Below, in pieces: positions 8,817-17,811 of a DNA stretch of 52,559 nucleotides. Numbering within the stretch: position 1 is the first letter of the stretch; every line of letters begins with the position of its first letter. Under the pieces are notes generated by a model, which did not search any database, was not told the origin of the DNA, and was given only the letters and a program-made list of their open reading frames with translations. The stretch comes from an uncultured Lachnospiraceae bacterium (GTDB lineage: Bacteria > Bacillota > Clostridia > Lachnospirales > Lachnospiraceae): NCBI GenBank assembly GCA_910586555.1, contig CAJUJY010000021.1:1-52559 (forward strand). The letters run 5' to 3'. The translations under genes were made by a program, and so were the position numbers.

Positions 8817-10124
8817 TTACATGTCAAACTTCATAACCACTTTTGTACCAAAACCATAATTGCTTGTAATATTAAGGCTTCCACCAAGGGAAACAACATT
8901 ATGCCGGATAACGTCCATACCAACGCCACGTCCTGAATAATCATTTGCTTTCTCCGTTGTACTTACGCCACTTGCAAAAAGCAGGTTAATTATTTCATCT
9001 TCTGTATATTCTTCTGCTGGTTTCTTTAAAAGGTTATTTTCCTTTGCACTTTTAAGGACTGCCTCTTTATCAATTCCTGCGCCATCATCTTCTACAGATA
9101 TTACCAGCCCGCCATCTTTATTTTTAAAGCTTAGCCGTACAATACCTACAGGTGCTTTGCCCATGCGGTCACGTACATCCATATCCTCAATTCCGTGGTC
9201 TACAGCATTTCTTATTATATGCACAAGCGCACTTGATATCTTTTCCCTCTTAGATTTTTCAACAAGGGAGTTTTCCCCTCTTGTTATAAGTTTAACAGGT
9301 TTGCCCAGTGACTTTGACATTTCCTCGGTAACAAGTTCCATCTTCTTTGCCACTGCCACAAAATCAGACTTTGTAAGAAGATCTGCTGCAACTGATAATT
9401 CATGCTTGATATTTTTTAACATCATTAAATCCTTATGCCTGATTTCTATGCTCCTGTCACCCTTAAACCTGTCTTCTATACTGCTTATAAAACTATTATA
9501 ATGTTTTATGCCTTTATATACCCTGTCAATATCATCTTGTTTTACCAGTACAACTGCATTACTCTGCCCTGGCAGGTCTGGCTTTGGTTTTATGGCCTCT
9601 TTTTTCTCTTCTGGTTTTTTCTCTGTGGCATTGCTGCTTCCTGTATCCGCAGCAATATAATACACTTGTCTTGGCTTTTTAACTTCCTGTTCATGGACAG
9701 GCTGTGTACTGCTGCCATCTTCTTTAGAATACTCTTTTTTTAACCTTTCAAGGTATTCTTCAATATCCTTTTCTAAATCTTCATGCCTGTGTTCAAGCTT
9801 TGCACCCTTTGCAAAATTTTCAACATCATCTGAAATACAATCAATATACTTTGTTATAATTTTATCAAAACATTCTTTATCTGTTATATCCAGCTTGTTG
9901 TTCCTGAAAAACACAAGCACGCTTTCAAAAACCCTGCTAGGTACTGCAATGGAATCTAAAAGCATCATTGTAGAATCCGCTTTCATCGTATGTATAACGC
10001 GGAAAACTTTTTTAATAAACTCTCCATTATAAGCCTGGCTGTCCCTGTATTTTTCTGTTATGCTACGCAATTCATTAATTAAAGAAACTGCCTCCTCATA
10101 AAAGATTTCCATCATAGAATCCAC
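8817..10124 (-). CDS. CheA-like histidine kinase with N-terminal Hpt domain and no CheW domain
   Basis: 435 residues: Hpt domain about 1-110 with phospho-acceptor His45 in FRVIHTMKADSTMMLLD; charged Pro/Lys linker about 115-190; dimerisation/H-box-like helix region about 195-280; CheA-type ATPase about 290-435 with N-box HIIRNAVDHGIED, G1 DDGAG, and GRGVGMDVI. It ends straight after the ATPase; the CheW-like receptor-coupling domain and the P2 CheY-binding domain of normal CheA (about 650 residues) are absent, and no chemotaxis genes are near. It probably works in a phosphorelay with the two genes upstream. GTG start at 10124 with GGAGG 8 bases before it. Confidence 0.82.
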   Translation of the reverse strand: MDSMMEIFYEEAVSLINELRSITEKYRDSQAYNGEFIKKVFRVIHTMKADSTMMLLDSIAVPSRVFESVLVFFRNNKLDITDKECFDKIITKYIDCISDDVENFAKGAKLEHRHEDLEKDIEEYLERLKKEYSKEDGSSTQPVHEQEVKKPRQVYYIAADTGSSNATEKKPEEKKEAIKPKPDLPGQSNAVVLVKQDDIDRVYKGIKHYNSFISSIEDRFKGDRSIEIRHKDLMMLKNIKHELSVAADLLTKSDFVAVAKKMELVTEEMSKSLGKPVKLITRGENSLVEKSKREKISSALVHIIRNAVDHGIEDMDVRDRMGKAPVGIVRLSFKNKDGGLVISVEDDGAGIDKEAVLKSAKENNLLKKPAEEYTEDEIINLLFASGVSTTEKANDYSGRGVGMDVIRHNVVSLGGSLNITSNYGFGTKVVMKFDM

Positions 10125-10146
10125 AATCTATTCCTCCTAATTCTGG

Positions 10147-11241
10147 CTAAAGCTGTTGTGACGTCTTTTGTTGTAAACGCATCTGTTTCTGGACTTTATT
10201 AAATATTTCTATCATATATGGGTCAAACCTTTTGCCTGCCTCACTTTGCATTATCTTAAGGCTTTCTTCATTAGAATATGCTTTTCTGTAACACCTGTCA
10301 CGGTTAAGTGCATCATATACATCTACTATCGCCATAATCCTTGCAGCAAGTGGTATCTCTGTACCCTTTTTTCCATATGGGTAACCTGTTCCATCCCAGT
10401 TTTCATGGTGGTATCTTGCAATGTCCACTGCCATGTCTATAAGCTCATTATTACCACTGTACTTATATATTTTTTCAATATGCTTAGCCCCCGCTTCTGT
10501 ATGCCTTTTAACAACCTCCCATTCATCTGGCGTAAGCGGGCCTTTTTTAAAAAGTATATTATCCCTTATTGCAAATGTCCCTATATCATGGAGTTGTGAA
10601 GCAACTTCAATAGTATCAATAAAACTGCTTGTTATCTTTTTATCAAACCTTGGGGAAAATTGCAGGCTCATGGCAAGCACACGGCAGTTCGCACCTATAA
10701 TTCCAAGATGCCCTTCATTATTATCATATCTTGATTCAAGCAGGCTTGCCAATGCATAAAAAATATTATTCTGTTCTTCCGCAACCATCTGTATCTGTGA
10801 ATTTACTACTTTATGGAGCTTCTTATTATATGTTTCAAGTTCCTGCTGCATCTTGTAAATTTTAAGATGTGTATCAAGCCTTAGTGTAACCTCCTCTTTT
10901 TCAAATGGTTTTGCTATATAATCAACAGCACCAAGTTTAAATCCTTTTATCTTATCTTCAACAGAATCCAGGGCAGATATGAAAATTATTGGTATATCTC
11001 TTGTTTTTACATCGGCTTTAAGCATTGAACAGAAATCAAAACCATTTACTTCCGGCATTGTTATATCAAGCAGGATAATATGCGGGCTTTTCTGGTTTAT
11101 TGCTGATAAAGCCTGTTTTACACTTATTACAGGACGTGGTATATATCCTGCGGATTTTATTATTTCTGATAAAAGCACCAGGTTAGCTGAAACGTCATCT
11201 ACTATAAGAATGTTAGGTTTCTGCTCCTTATTTGCAGGCAT
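10147..11241 (-). CDS. Response regulator with HD-GYP output domain (RpfG-like)
   Basis: 364 residues: receiver domain about 8-125 with acidic IVDDV pocket, phospho-acceptor Asp in ILLDITMP, Ser in FISA and Lys in YIAKPF; short coiled linker; HD-GYP domain about 165-355 with HDIG metal site, HHENWDGTGYP loop and DVYDAL. All the HD-GYP signature residues are present, so it may hydrolyse cyclic di-GMP or a related cyclic dinucleotide. An in-frame upstream start at 11274 would overlap the preceding kinase gene; the ATG at 11241 has GAGGAGGG 8-10 bases upstream and leaves a 4-base gap after the kinase stop, implying translational coupling. Confidence 0.88.
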   Translation of the reverse strand: MPANKEQKPNILIVDDVSANLVLLSEIIKSAGYIPRPVISVKQALSAINQKSPHIILLDITMPEVNGFDFCSMLKADVKTRDIPIIFISALDSVEDKIKGFKLGAVDYIAKPFEKEEVTLRLDTHLKIYKMQQELETYNKKLHKVVNSQIQMVAEEQNNIFYALASLLESRYDNNEGHLGIIGANCRVLAMSLQFSPRFDKKITSSFIDTIEVASQLHDIGTFAIRDNILFKKGPLTPDEWEVVKRHTEAGAKHIEKIYKYSGNNELIDMAVDIARYHHENWDGTGYPYGKKGTEIPLAARIMAIVDVYDALNRDRCYRKAYSNEESLKIMQSEAGKRFDPYMIEIFNKVQKQMRLQQKTSQQL

Positions 11242-11245
11242 ACAA

Positions 11246-12730
11246 TTATCCCTCCTCTTTACTAAATGCCTCATCTATGGCGTTTTTAAGTTCATTATAC
11301 TGCACAATAGCCGCCTCATGTGCTCCTTTCCTTACAGTCATCTGCAAACGGAAAGCTTTTCTTTTAAGGTTCATAGTGTCTTCTGCGACAAGCTGTTTTA
11401 TATTATCTGCAAATGCATCTGCCCTGTCCCAGTTTTCCATTTCAATGCATATAACCAGCTTTTCCATATTTGCATTAATTTCCCTGATATTTTCAGCAGA
11501 ACCAAGTATATAAAGTTCTGTCCCCTCATCTTCATCAGCAGTTATATCACCAAAGTTAAATATATACGGGCTTTCCTTTATAATATCTGGTTCATTGCCA
11601 GTATCTGTATCTGGTTCTGTTTTTTTAACCCTTACTGAAAATGAAAATGTACTTCCCTTGCCTTTTTCACTTTCAACATTAACACTTCCGCCCATCATTT
11701 CTACAAGTTCCTTAACAATGCTAAGCCCAAGTCCTGTACCGCCAAACCTTCTTGTTATTGATGCATCAACCTGTGAAAAACTCCTGAAAAGTTTATCCAT
11801 GTCTTCCTTGGCAATCCCTATGCCTGTATCAATAACCATAAAGAAAAGTTCAAATTCTTCTTCCAGGTCAACAGTCTTTACAACATTAATAACTATCTGG
11901 CCTACACTTGTAAACTTTATAGCATTAGATAAAAGATTATTTAAAACCTGTGTAATCCTTAATTCATCACCTATCATCATATCCGGGATACCGGCTGAAA
12001 CATTACAGATAAGTTTGATTCCTTTTGACTCCGCCTGTGGCATATTTACTTTAACAAGTTTATCCATCATCTGGTGGAAACTAAATTCATTATATTCTAT
12101 TGTAAATTTCCCTGACTGTAATTTTGAAAAGTCGAGAATATTGTTTATAATTTTAATCATATTGGAGCAGCATTGTTTAATAATATCAACTGATTCTTTC
12201 TGTTCAGCAGATAAATCTGTTAATAATAAGTTCTGTGCCAGCCCCATTACACCATTAACAGGCGTCCTTAGTTCATGTGTAACATTAGCAACAAATTCAT
12301 TGCGTTCTTTATGGACTTCTTCAACCTCCACTTTAGCAGATATAAGGTCTTTAGCTGCTTCTTTATATTTACCTATATTACGTGCACAGCACATTCCATA
12401 GCACCCTGTTTCTTCTTCATCAAGAAAACATATATACGCACTTGCTGTTATGCATGTCTGGTTCTTCCTGTATACTGCTGTTTCAAAACGCTCAGCCTCA
12501 GGTTTCCCTGCAAGTACCAGCCTTTCACTTCGGAGTTCAAAAACTGAACGGAAAATTTCCTGTATATATAAAGCCTCTTCTTCTTCATATTCAAGCTGGC
12601 TTGCAACAAGATGGTTCCTTTCACAGATAAAACCGTCTTCTTCAAAAAAGAAAACCATCTCTTCTGGTATATTTAACAAAGACCGGTACCGCTCCATCTT
12701 CTGTTCAAAACTAGTATAATCTCCCATCAT
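11246..12730 (-). CDS. Cytoplasmic PAS histidine kinase with degenerate Hpt-like C-terminus
   Basis: 494 residues with no membrane segment: PAS-like N-terminal domain about 15-125 ending in a cysteine cluster (GCYGMCC), HisKA about 140-210 with His152 (THELRTPVNG), HATPase about 250-370 with LNNLLSNAIKFT, DTGIGI and GGTGLGLSI. After an acidic linker, residues about 405-490 form a helical module resembling an Hpt domain, with Asn where the phospho-His would be (ADNIKQLV). It is first gene of a three-gene operon with the HD-GYP regulator and the CheA-like kinase. GGAGGTG lies 4 bases before the ATG. The signal is unknown and intracellular. Confidence 0.82.
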   Translation of the reverse strand: MMGDYTSFEQKMERYRSLLNIPEEMVFFFEEDGFICERNHLVASQLEYEEEEALYIQEIFRSVFELRSERLVLAGKPEAERFETAVYRKNQTCITASAYICFLDEEETGCYGMCCARNIGKYKEAAKDLISAKVEVEEVHKERNEFVANVTHELRTPVNGVMGLAQNLLLTDLSAEQKESVDIIKQCCSNMIKIINNILDFSKLQSGKFTIEYNEFSFHQMMDKLVKVNMPQAESKGIKLICNVSAGIPDMMIGDELRITQVLNNLLSNAIKFTSVGQIVINVVKTVDLEEEFELFFMVIDTGIGIAKEDMDKLFRSFSQVDASITRRFGGTGLGLSIVKELVEMMGGSVNVESEKGKGSTFSFSVRVKKTEPDTDTGNEPDIIKESPYIFNFGDITADEDEGTELYILGSAENIREINANMEKLVICIEMENWDRADAFADNIKQLVAEDTMNLKRKAFRLQMTVRKGAHEAAIVQYNELKNAIDEAFSKEEG

Positions 12731-12972
12731 ACTACACCTCCGTTAATACATTTATTTCCCCTGTCCCCCTCCCCTTACTAAAGGCAGGCATTGGCTGCTT
12801 GCCAAGTACCAGACCAGCCTCATTGCCGCTTTGCGGCAGTCTGGCATTGTCTTGGACTCCTGCCAGACTAAGTAAGCCCCGGTAAACCAGACCCCCGCTT
12901 AAGAAGCATGAATTTTAAAGGGCTTACTTAATGAGGTTAAAAAACATGCTTTTAAAGGACTGGTTAATAAGG
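12731..12972. repeat. Intergenic region rich in hairpins and short dispersed repeats
   Basis: No gene. It contains GCAGGCATTGGCTGCTTGC (12784-12802), nearly repeated at 28213-28231 upstream of the galactanase; a 28-base hairpin block at 12817-12844 (stem GCCGC/GCGGC, loop TTT) found identically at 39948-39975 inside element copy 2; and an imperfect tandem duplication of about 38 bases at 12899-12976 (AAGCATGAATTTTAAAGG and ACATGCTTTTAAAGG, both followed by T-AATAAGGTTAAA-like ends). It is GC-richer than its surroundings. Confidence 0.65.
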
Positions 12973-13479
12973 TTAAATATTGGCACCGCAGCATTTTTTA
13001 TATTTTTTGCCACTTCCACAAGGACATGGATCATTCCTGCCAACTTTTTTCTCTTTAACTACAGTCCCTGATTTTTTCTGTTCAAGATAAAGTTCTTTCC
13101 TCCGTTCTTCTGTCAGAAGGCTGTTCCATGCAGGAAGCCCATACAGCCAGTCTGCTTTTGCTTCAACCATATTGTAATAAAGCTTTTCTAAATCTATATC
13201 CAGTTTTACCTCTGTATCTTCTGTCATATCCTCGATTGGGTTAGCCTCCTTAAGACTGTCATTAATACCATCGAGAAATCCCACCATATACTTAAGTTCC
13301 ATATTATACTTCTTTGCAAGCCCGCTTACTGTGCCACTTACAATATCAGACGGGTTTGCTAAAAGCTGTTCATAAACAGCCTTTTCTTCTTTAAAATATT
13401 TATCCCAGATGGCCTTCCCTGCTTTAGAATTAATGTCTACGCCATATGCGTACTCTCTCCAGTCTTGTAATAATCCCAT
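12973..13479 (-). CDS. SEC-C zinc-motif protein
   Basis: 168 residues. The C-terminus NDPCPCGSGKKYKKCC is a complete SEC-C zinc-binding motif like that at the end of SecA (C-x-C-x(8)-C-C). The N-terminal 145 residues are a helical domain with no motif I recognise; they begin MGLLQDWREYAYG and contain an acidic stretch EDMTEDTEVKLD. Such small SEC-C proteins are common in Clostridia and are thought to bind zinc and perhaps ribosomes or SecB-like partners, but function is not established. Monocistronic, between an upstream sterile region and the ftsH terminators. Confidence 0.8.
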   Translation of the reverse strand: MGLLQDWREYAYGVDINSKAGKAIWDKYFKEEKAVYEQLLANPSDIVSGTVSGLAKKYNMELKYMVGFLDGINDSLKEANPIEDMTEDTEVKLDIDLEKLYYNMVEAKADWLYGLPAWNSLLTEERRKELYLEQKKSGTVVKEKKVGRNDPCPCGSGKKYKKCCGANI

Positions 13480-13569
13480 AGTATCGTCCTCTCTTAACTA
13501 AAATAAATAGATTAATGATTATTTCATTATACCATTAGCAACTTAAAGTGTAAAGCCTGAAAGAAGAAA

Positions 13570-13601
13570 AAAAGACGGAAGCACGAACGCTTCCGCCTTT
13601 G
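13570..13601 (-). terminator. Rho-independent terminator downstream of ftsH
   Basis: Read on the minus strand: GGCGGAAGC, loop, GCTTCCGTC, followed by a run of seven T. It would end the ftsH transcript, about 155 bases after the stop. A second, imperfect inverted repeat (GTGCACAAACTT with AAGTTTTTGTGCAC, 13698-13736) lies closer to ftsH but lacks a T run. Confidence 0.7.
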
Positions 13602-13754
13602 GAGAAGGTATTTTTGTTACTTATGGGGTGTAGCAAAAACTATATAATGTATTGGGGTTTACGAGTATTAGTATAGCAACCATGGCAGTTTAAGTGTGCA
13701 CAAACTTGCATAAAAATTATTAAAGTTTTTGTGCACTTTTACTAATATATACTT

Positions 13755-15689
13755 TTATTCATTGTTACTATCAATAGAACTTTCTGTTCTGCCTTCATTT
13801 TCTTCCTGGTTTCCTTCCATATATCCTTTTTCTGCCTTATCTTCTATTACATGAGGTGCAAAAAGGGATTCAAATTCAAACCTGTCAATTCTTTCCTTTT
13901 CCAGAAGGAGTTTTGCACATTTATGGAGTATTTCCATATGCTCTTCTAATATATTTTTTGCTTTTGTATAACAACTGTCCATAATACATTTTACTTCATG
14001 GTCTATTTTTTTGGCAACATCTTCACTATATCCCCTGCTTGTATGCCCAAAATCGCGGCCTATAAAGACTTCATCTTCATCAGCATAATTAATCATGCCT
14101 ATATTTTCAGAGAAACCATATTTAGTTACCATTGCTTTAGCTGTATTGGTAGCCTGTTTAATATCCTGTGAAGCACCTGTTGTTATATCATCAAATATTA
14201 TAGATTCTGCAATGCGCCCGCCAAGGCTTACAATAATATCCTGTAACATCTTGCCTTTTGTCATAAACATTTCATCATGTTCTGGAAGCGGCATTGTATA
14301 ACCTGCTGCCCCTGAACCTGTAGGTATAATGGATACCATATGGACAGGCCCTACATCCGGCAGCAAGTGGAAAAGTATTGCATGGCCGGCTTCATGGTAT
14401 GCAGTAATCTTTTTATCTTTTTCAGAAATAATCTTGCTTTTCTTTTCCTTACCAATGCCTACTTTAATAAATGATTTGCTTATATCTTCCTGCTCTATAA
14501 ACTTACGCCCGCTCCTTGCACATACAATCGCAGCTTCATTTAAGAGGTTTTCAAGATCTGCACCTGTAAAGCCTACTGTAGTCTGTGCAACCGCTTTAAG
14601 GTCTACATCATCACCAAGCGGCTTTCCTTTGGCATGGACACCAAGTATTTCCTCACGGCCTTTTACATCAGGACGTCCAACTGTAACACGCCTGTCAAAA
14701 CGCCCTGGACGCAGTATTGCAGGGTCAAGTATATCTACACGGTTTGTAGCTGCCATAACAATTATTCCTTCATTAATGCCAAAACCGTCCATTTCAACAA
14801 GCATCTGGTTTAATGTCTGTTCACGCTCATCATGTCCGCCGCCAAGCCCTGAACCACGTTTACGTGCAACCGCATCAATTTCATCTATAAATACAATACA
14901 TGGTGAACTTCTCTTTGCTTCTGCAAACAGATCCCTTACACGTGAAGCACCAACACCAACAAACATTTCTACAAAATCTGAACCTGAAAGGCTGAAAAAC
15001 GGGACACCGGCCTCACCTGCTACAGCCTTGGCAAGAAGGGTCTTGCCTGTTCCCGGAGGGCCTACAAGTATTATGCCTTTAGGTATACGTGCGCCTACAC
15101 CTGTATATTTTCCAGGGTTAGCAAGGAAATCAACTATTTCTTCTAACTCCTCTTTCTCCTCTTTAAGCCCCGCAACATCATGGAACGTCTTGGCATGCTG
15201 GTCATTAGGGTCAATACGCTGTGCACGGCTTTTACCAAAATTCATCATTTTGGCATTGCTGCCATTAGTACCTGCTGACTGTGCCGACAGGAAAGAAAAC
15301 AGGAAAAATATAGCAATTATCCCAAGGCCGTATGGAAGCAGGGTAGTAATAATCCATGAAGTTTTCTGTATATCATGGACTTTGTATTTATTGGCAAATT
15401 CATTATTATCATTAAGTATTTCCTCAATTTCCTTTACATCAGACACATAAAAGTTTACTGTCTGGCCGCCTGCTAACTTAACGCTTACCTCACCTGTAGG
15501 GGTTTCCTGGTTTGGCAGTATTTCTACAGATTCAATCCTTCCTCCTTCCAGGTCTGACTTAAAAGTATTTATATTATATGAACTTGCAGGATTATTTCCT
15601 AAAACGCCCGACATATATACTGCAAAAAAAATTATCAGGAGTATTAAAATATAAAATCCTATTCCGGCTGTTTTCATCTGTTTCTTCAT
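13755..15689 (-). CDS. ftsH: ATP-dependent zinc metalloprotease FtsH
   Basis: 644 residues, normal length. Two N-terminal membrane helices (about 9-29 and 112-135) flank a short extracytoplasmic domain; AAA module with Walker A GPPGTGKT (210-217), Walker B IVFIDEID, second region of homology NRVDILDPAILRPGRFDRR; peptidase zinc site HEAGH (432-436) and downstream acidic ligand. The acidic C-terminal tail (EENEGRTESSIDSNNE) is unstructured. It degrades misassembled membrane proteins and regulators at the membrane, and in Bacillus is needed for sporulation initiation. Last gene of tilS-hpt-ftsH, 21 bases after hpt. Confidence 0.97.
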   Translation of the reverse strand: MKKQMKTAGIGFYILILLIIFFAVYMSGVLGNNPASSYNINTFKSDLEGGRIESVEILPNQETPTGEVSVKLAGGQTVNFYVSDVKEIEEILNDNNEFANKYKVHDIQKTSWIITTLLPYGLGIIAIFFLFSFLSAQSAGTNGSNAKMMNFGKSRAQRIDPNDQHAKTFHDVAGLKEEKEELEEIVDFLANPGKYTGVGARIPKGIILVGPPGTGKTLLAKAVAGEAGVPFFSLSGSDFVEMFVGVGASRVRDLFAEAKRSSPCIVFIDEIDAVARKRGSGLGGGHDEREQTLNQMLVEMDGFGINEGIIVMAATNRVDILDPAILRPGRFDRRVTVGRPDVKGREEILGVHAKGKPLGDDVDLKAVAQTTVGFTGADLENLLNEAAIVCARSGRKFIEQEDISKSFIKVGIGKEKKSKIISEKDKKITAYHEAGHAILFHLLPDVGPVHMVSIIPTGSGAAGYTMPLPEHDEMFMTKGKMLQDIIVSLGGRIAESIIFDDITTGASQDIKQATNTAKAMVTKYGFSENIGMINYADEDEVFIGRDFGHTSRGYSEDVAKKIDHEVKCIMDSCYTKAKNILEEHMEILHKCAKLLLEKERIDRFEFESLFAPHVIEDKAEKGYMEGNQEENEGRTESSIDSNNE

Positions 15690-15710
15690 GTATAACCTCC
15701 TTCACTAGTA

Positions 15711-16238
15711 TTAATCTTCTATAAACTCCACTTCCCCTATATATGGAAGATTACGGTATTTCTGCGCATAATCAAGCCCATAACCAGCCACAAACTTATC
15801 AGGTATGGTAAAACCTGTATACAAAGCCTCTATCTTAGTTACCCTCCTTGCAGGTTTATCAAGCAATGTACAAATATTAAGGCTTGCAGGATTCCTGGCA
15901 AGCAGCATTTTCTTTGCCAGGCTTAGTGTTAAACCTGTATCTATTATATCTTCAACAATAATGCAGTGCCGCCCCTCAATTAGTTCATCAAGGTCTTTTT
16001 TCACTGTAAGCCTTCCTGAACTTCCTGTCCCGCTGCCATAGCTTGAAACTGCCATAAAATCTATTGTCACTGGCACTGTAATTCTTTTGGCAAGCTCACA
16101 GCAAAAGAAAACCCCGCCTTTTAATACACATATAAGGTGTATTTCTTTCCCTTCATAGTCTTTATTAATCTGTGCTGCCATCTCTGATATTTTATCCGTT
16201 ATCTGCTTCTCTGTAATCATCTCATGTATAATGTCCAT
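15711..16238 (-). CDS. hpt: Hypoxanthine phosphoribosyltransferase
   Basis: 175 residues, usual length. PRPP-binding signature VEDIIDTG (95-102), the LKGGVFFCCELA loop with the cis-peptide PPi site, and the DFMAVSSYGSG flexible loop are all present. It salvages hypoxanthine (and guanine) to IMP/GMP with PRPP. It lies 3 bases after tilS and 21 before ftsH, the conserved tilS-hpt-ftsH arrangement of Firmicutes. In Bacillus the TilS and HprT proteins jointly activate ftsH transcription; whether that holds here is unknown. Confidence 0.95.
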   Translation of the reverse strand: MDIIHEMITEKQITDKISEMAAQINKDYEGKEIHLICVLKGGVFFCCELAKRITVPVTIDFMAVSSYGSGTGSSGRLTVKKDLDELIEGRHCIIVEDIIDTGLTLSLAKKMLLARNPASLNICTLLDKPARRVTKIEALYTGFTIPDKFVAGYGLDYAQKYRNLPYIGEVEFIED

Positions 16239-16241
16239 TTA

Positions 16242-17675
16242 TTATTTCTCTCCTTCTGTGCATAAAACTGCACGTAAAACTTCCTTTGTCCTGCCTGTCA
16301 CATAATAATACGCACTGCACCTGCCAATAGAAGGCACCCAGAGTATATGGCTTCCTTCTGCAAGAACCCATATACTGCCCCGCTTGTCTTTTGGTATCTT
16401 GCTGTCAATAAATATACGGCTTAGTTTCTTTTTCCCGCCATCAGTACGCAGCCACATATAATCACCATCTTCTGGATACCTGAACCGTGGCATAAATTTT
16501 ATTCTATCATAATCAAAGCATTTAGTACAGTAGTTTTTTTCTATAATATGGGAAACTGCTTCCCTTGCTACTCTTTCAAATAAAATAATATGCTTTTCCC
16601 CATTAATATATTCAAGTTCTACACTGCCTGGTACACAAATTTCCTTCTGGCTGTTATTTACATGTCCCGCTTCACGCCCTGGCATATCCTCTTTCTTTTT
16701 TATCCATATTTTATTGTAATCCCTTCCTGCTTCCATTCCATATGGCAGGTTTATCCTTTTTCCTGTGTCTTTAATGATAAGCCCTGATAATATATCTATA
16801 TGCCTTGATGTTATATCCTTGCGCTTTCCTGCTATATACCCTGCCATACGCAGCAGTATTTCCCTTTGTATTACTATATTTTCTTTTCCTATTATGCCTG
16901 CATCAGCCGTGCAAATGCCATTATCTTCCACAACAATCTCTTTATACCGCTTTCCTGCCTGTTTGTCAATATAATCATAAATATCCCTTAACTGGGCCGC
17001 AGTCCCTGCAAGGCGTTCTGTAACTGCTGGCTGTATATTGCCTGCTATATATGGTATTATATTATTACGTATTATATTTCTTGCATATTTATTTGAAGCA
17101 TTAGTAGAATCTGTACAGTATTCTATACCCTCAGACAAAAGTGCTTCTTCTATGCTTTTGCGGCCTGTATTAAGAAGCGGCCTTATAATATTGCCATTTA
17201 AAGGCCTCATTCCTCCAAGGCCTTTTATACCGCTTCCTCTTAAAAGCTGGAAAAGCATTGTTTCTGCCTGGTCGTCTTTATGGTGTGCTACTGCAATCTT
17301 GTTATAACCTAGTGTACTGCGCACTTCCTCAAAACACTTATACCTGTACATTCTGCCTGCCTCTTCTTCTGTAACCTTTAAATCCCTGGCAAGCTTAGGT
17401 ATATCTTTATAAAAGACTTTGCAGCAATAGCCAAGCCCTTGTACAAACTCCCTTGTAAACTTCTCATCTTCCATTGCTTCCTCCCCCCTTATGCCGTGGT
17501 TTATATGTACAGCACAAAGAGAAAGCCCGTACTCTTTTACAAGGCCTGCAAGCACCAGGAATAAAAAAACAGAATCTGCACCTCCGGAAACACCAGCAAC
17601 AATTTGGTCACCATGCTTTATTAAATTGTTATCTGTAATAAACGTTTTAACTTTTAAATATGTAGTACCCTTCAT
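16242..17675 (-). CDS. tilS: tRNA(Ile)-lysidine synthase
   Basis: 477 residues. The PP-loop ATP pyrophosphatase motif SGGADS is at residues 30-35, followed by HINHGIRGEEA and AVAHHKDDQAET, the standard TilS blocks; the C-terminal substrate-binding domain is also present (final 80 residues with KKLSRIFIDSKIPKDKR). It modifies cytidine 34 of the CAU-anticodon tRNA-Ile to lysidine so that it reads AUA, an essential step. RBS GGAGGAAAT precedes the ATG. An inverted repeat at 17749-17800 separates it from spoIIE. Confidence 0.95.
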   Translation of the reverse strand: MKGTTYLKVKTFITDNNLIKHGDQIVAGVSGGADSVFLFLVLAGLVKEYGLSLCAVHINHGIRGEEAMEDEKFTREFVQGLGYCCKVFYKDIPKLARDLKVTEEEAGRMYRYKCFEEVRSTLGYNKIAVAHHKDDQAETMLFQLLRGSGIKGLGGMRPLNGNIIRPLLNTGRKSIEEALLSEGIEYCTDSTNASNKYARNIIRNNIIPYIAGNIQPAVTERLAGTAAQLRDIYDYIDKQAGKRYKEIVVEDNGICTADAGIIGKENIVIQREILLRMAGYIAGKRKDITSRHIDILSGLIIKDTGKRINLPYGMEAGRDYNKIWIKKKEDMPGREAGHVNNSQKEICVPGSVELEYINGEKHIILFERVAREAVSHIIEKNYCTKCFDYDRIKFMPRFRYPEDGDYMWLRTDGGKKKLSRIFIDSKIPKDKRGSIWVLAEGSHILWVPSIGRCSAYYYVTGRTKEVLRAVLCTEGEK

Positions 17676-17748
17676 TTAATTTCCTCCAGAATTATATTGT
17701 TACTTTGTGCATTTACAGTTTATGTATTTATTATCTATCCCTGCATTT

Positions 17749-17800
17749 ATATCACTATGTTCCAAAAGAAACAAAATTTTCTGTTGGAACATAGTGATAT
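17749..17800. terminator. Inverted repeat between spoIIE and tilS, probable terminator
   Basis: A perfect 16-base-pair stem, ATATCACTATGTTCCA at 17749-17764 with its complement at 17785-17800, enclosing 20 bases. It lies 11 bases past the spoIIE stop on the minus strand. A strong T run is missing on that side, so it could also be an attenuator or protein site. Confidence 0.55.
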
Positions 17801-17811
17801 TTATTTAATCC

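Noticed and set aside
14329..15450. 373-residue open frame antisense to ftsH
   Set aside because: It lies wholly inside the clearly conserved FtsH gene in the opposite strand, has Ser/Pro-rich shadow composition and no ribosome binding site.
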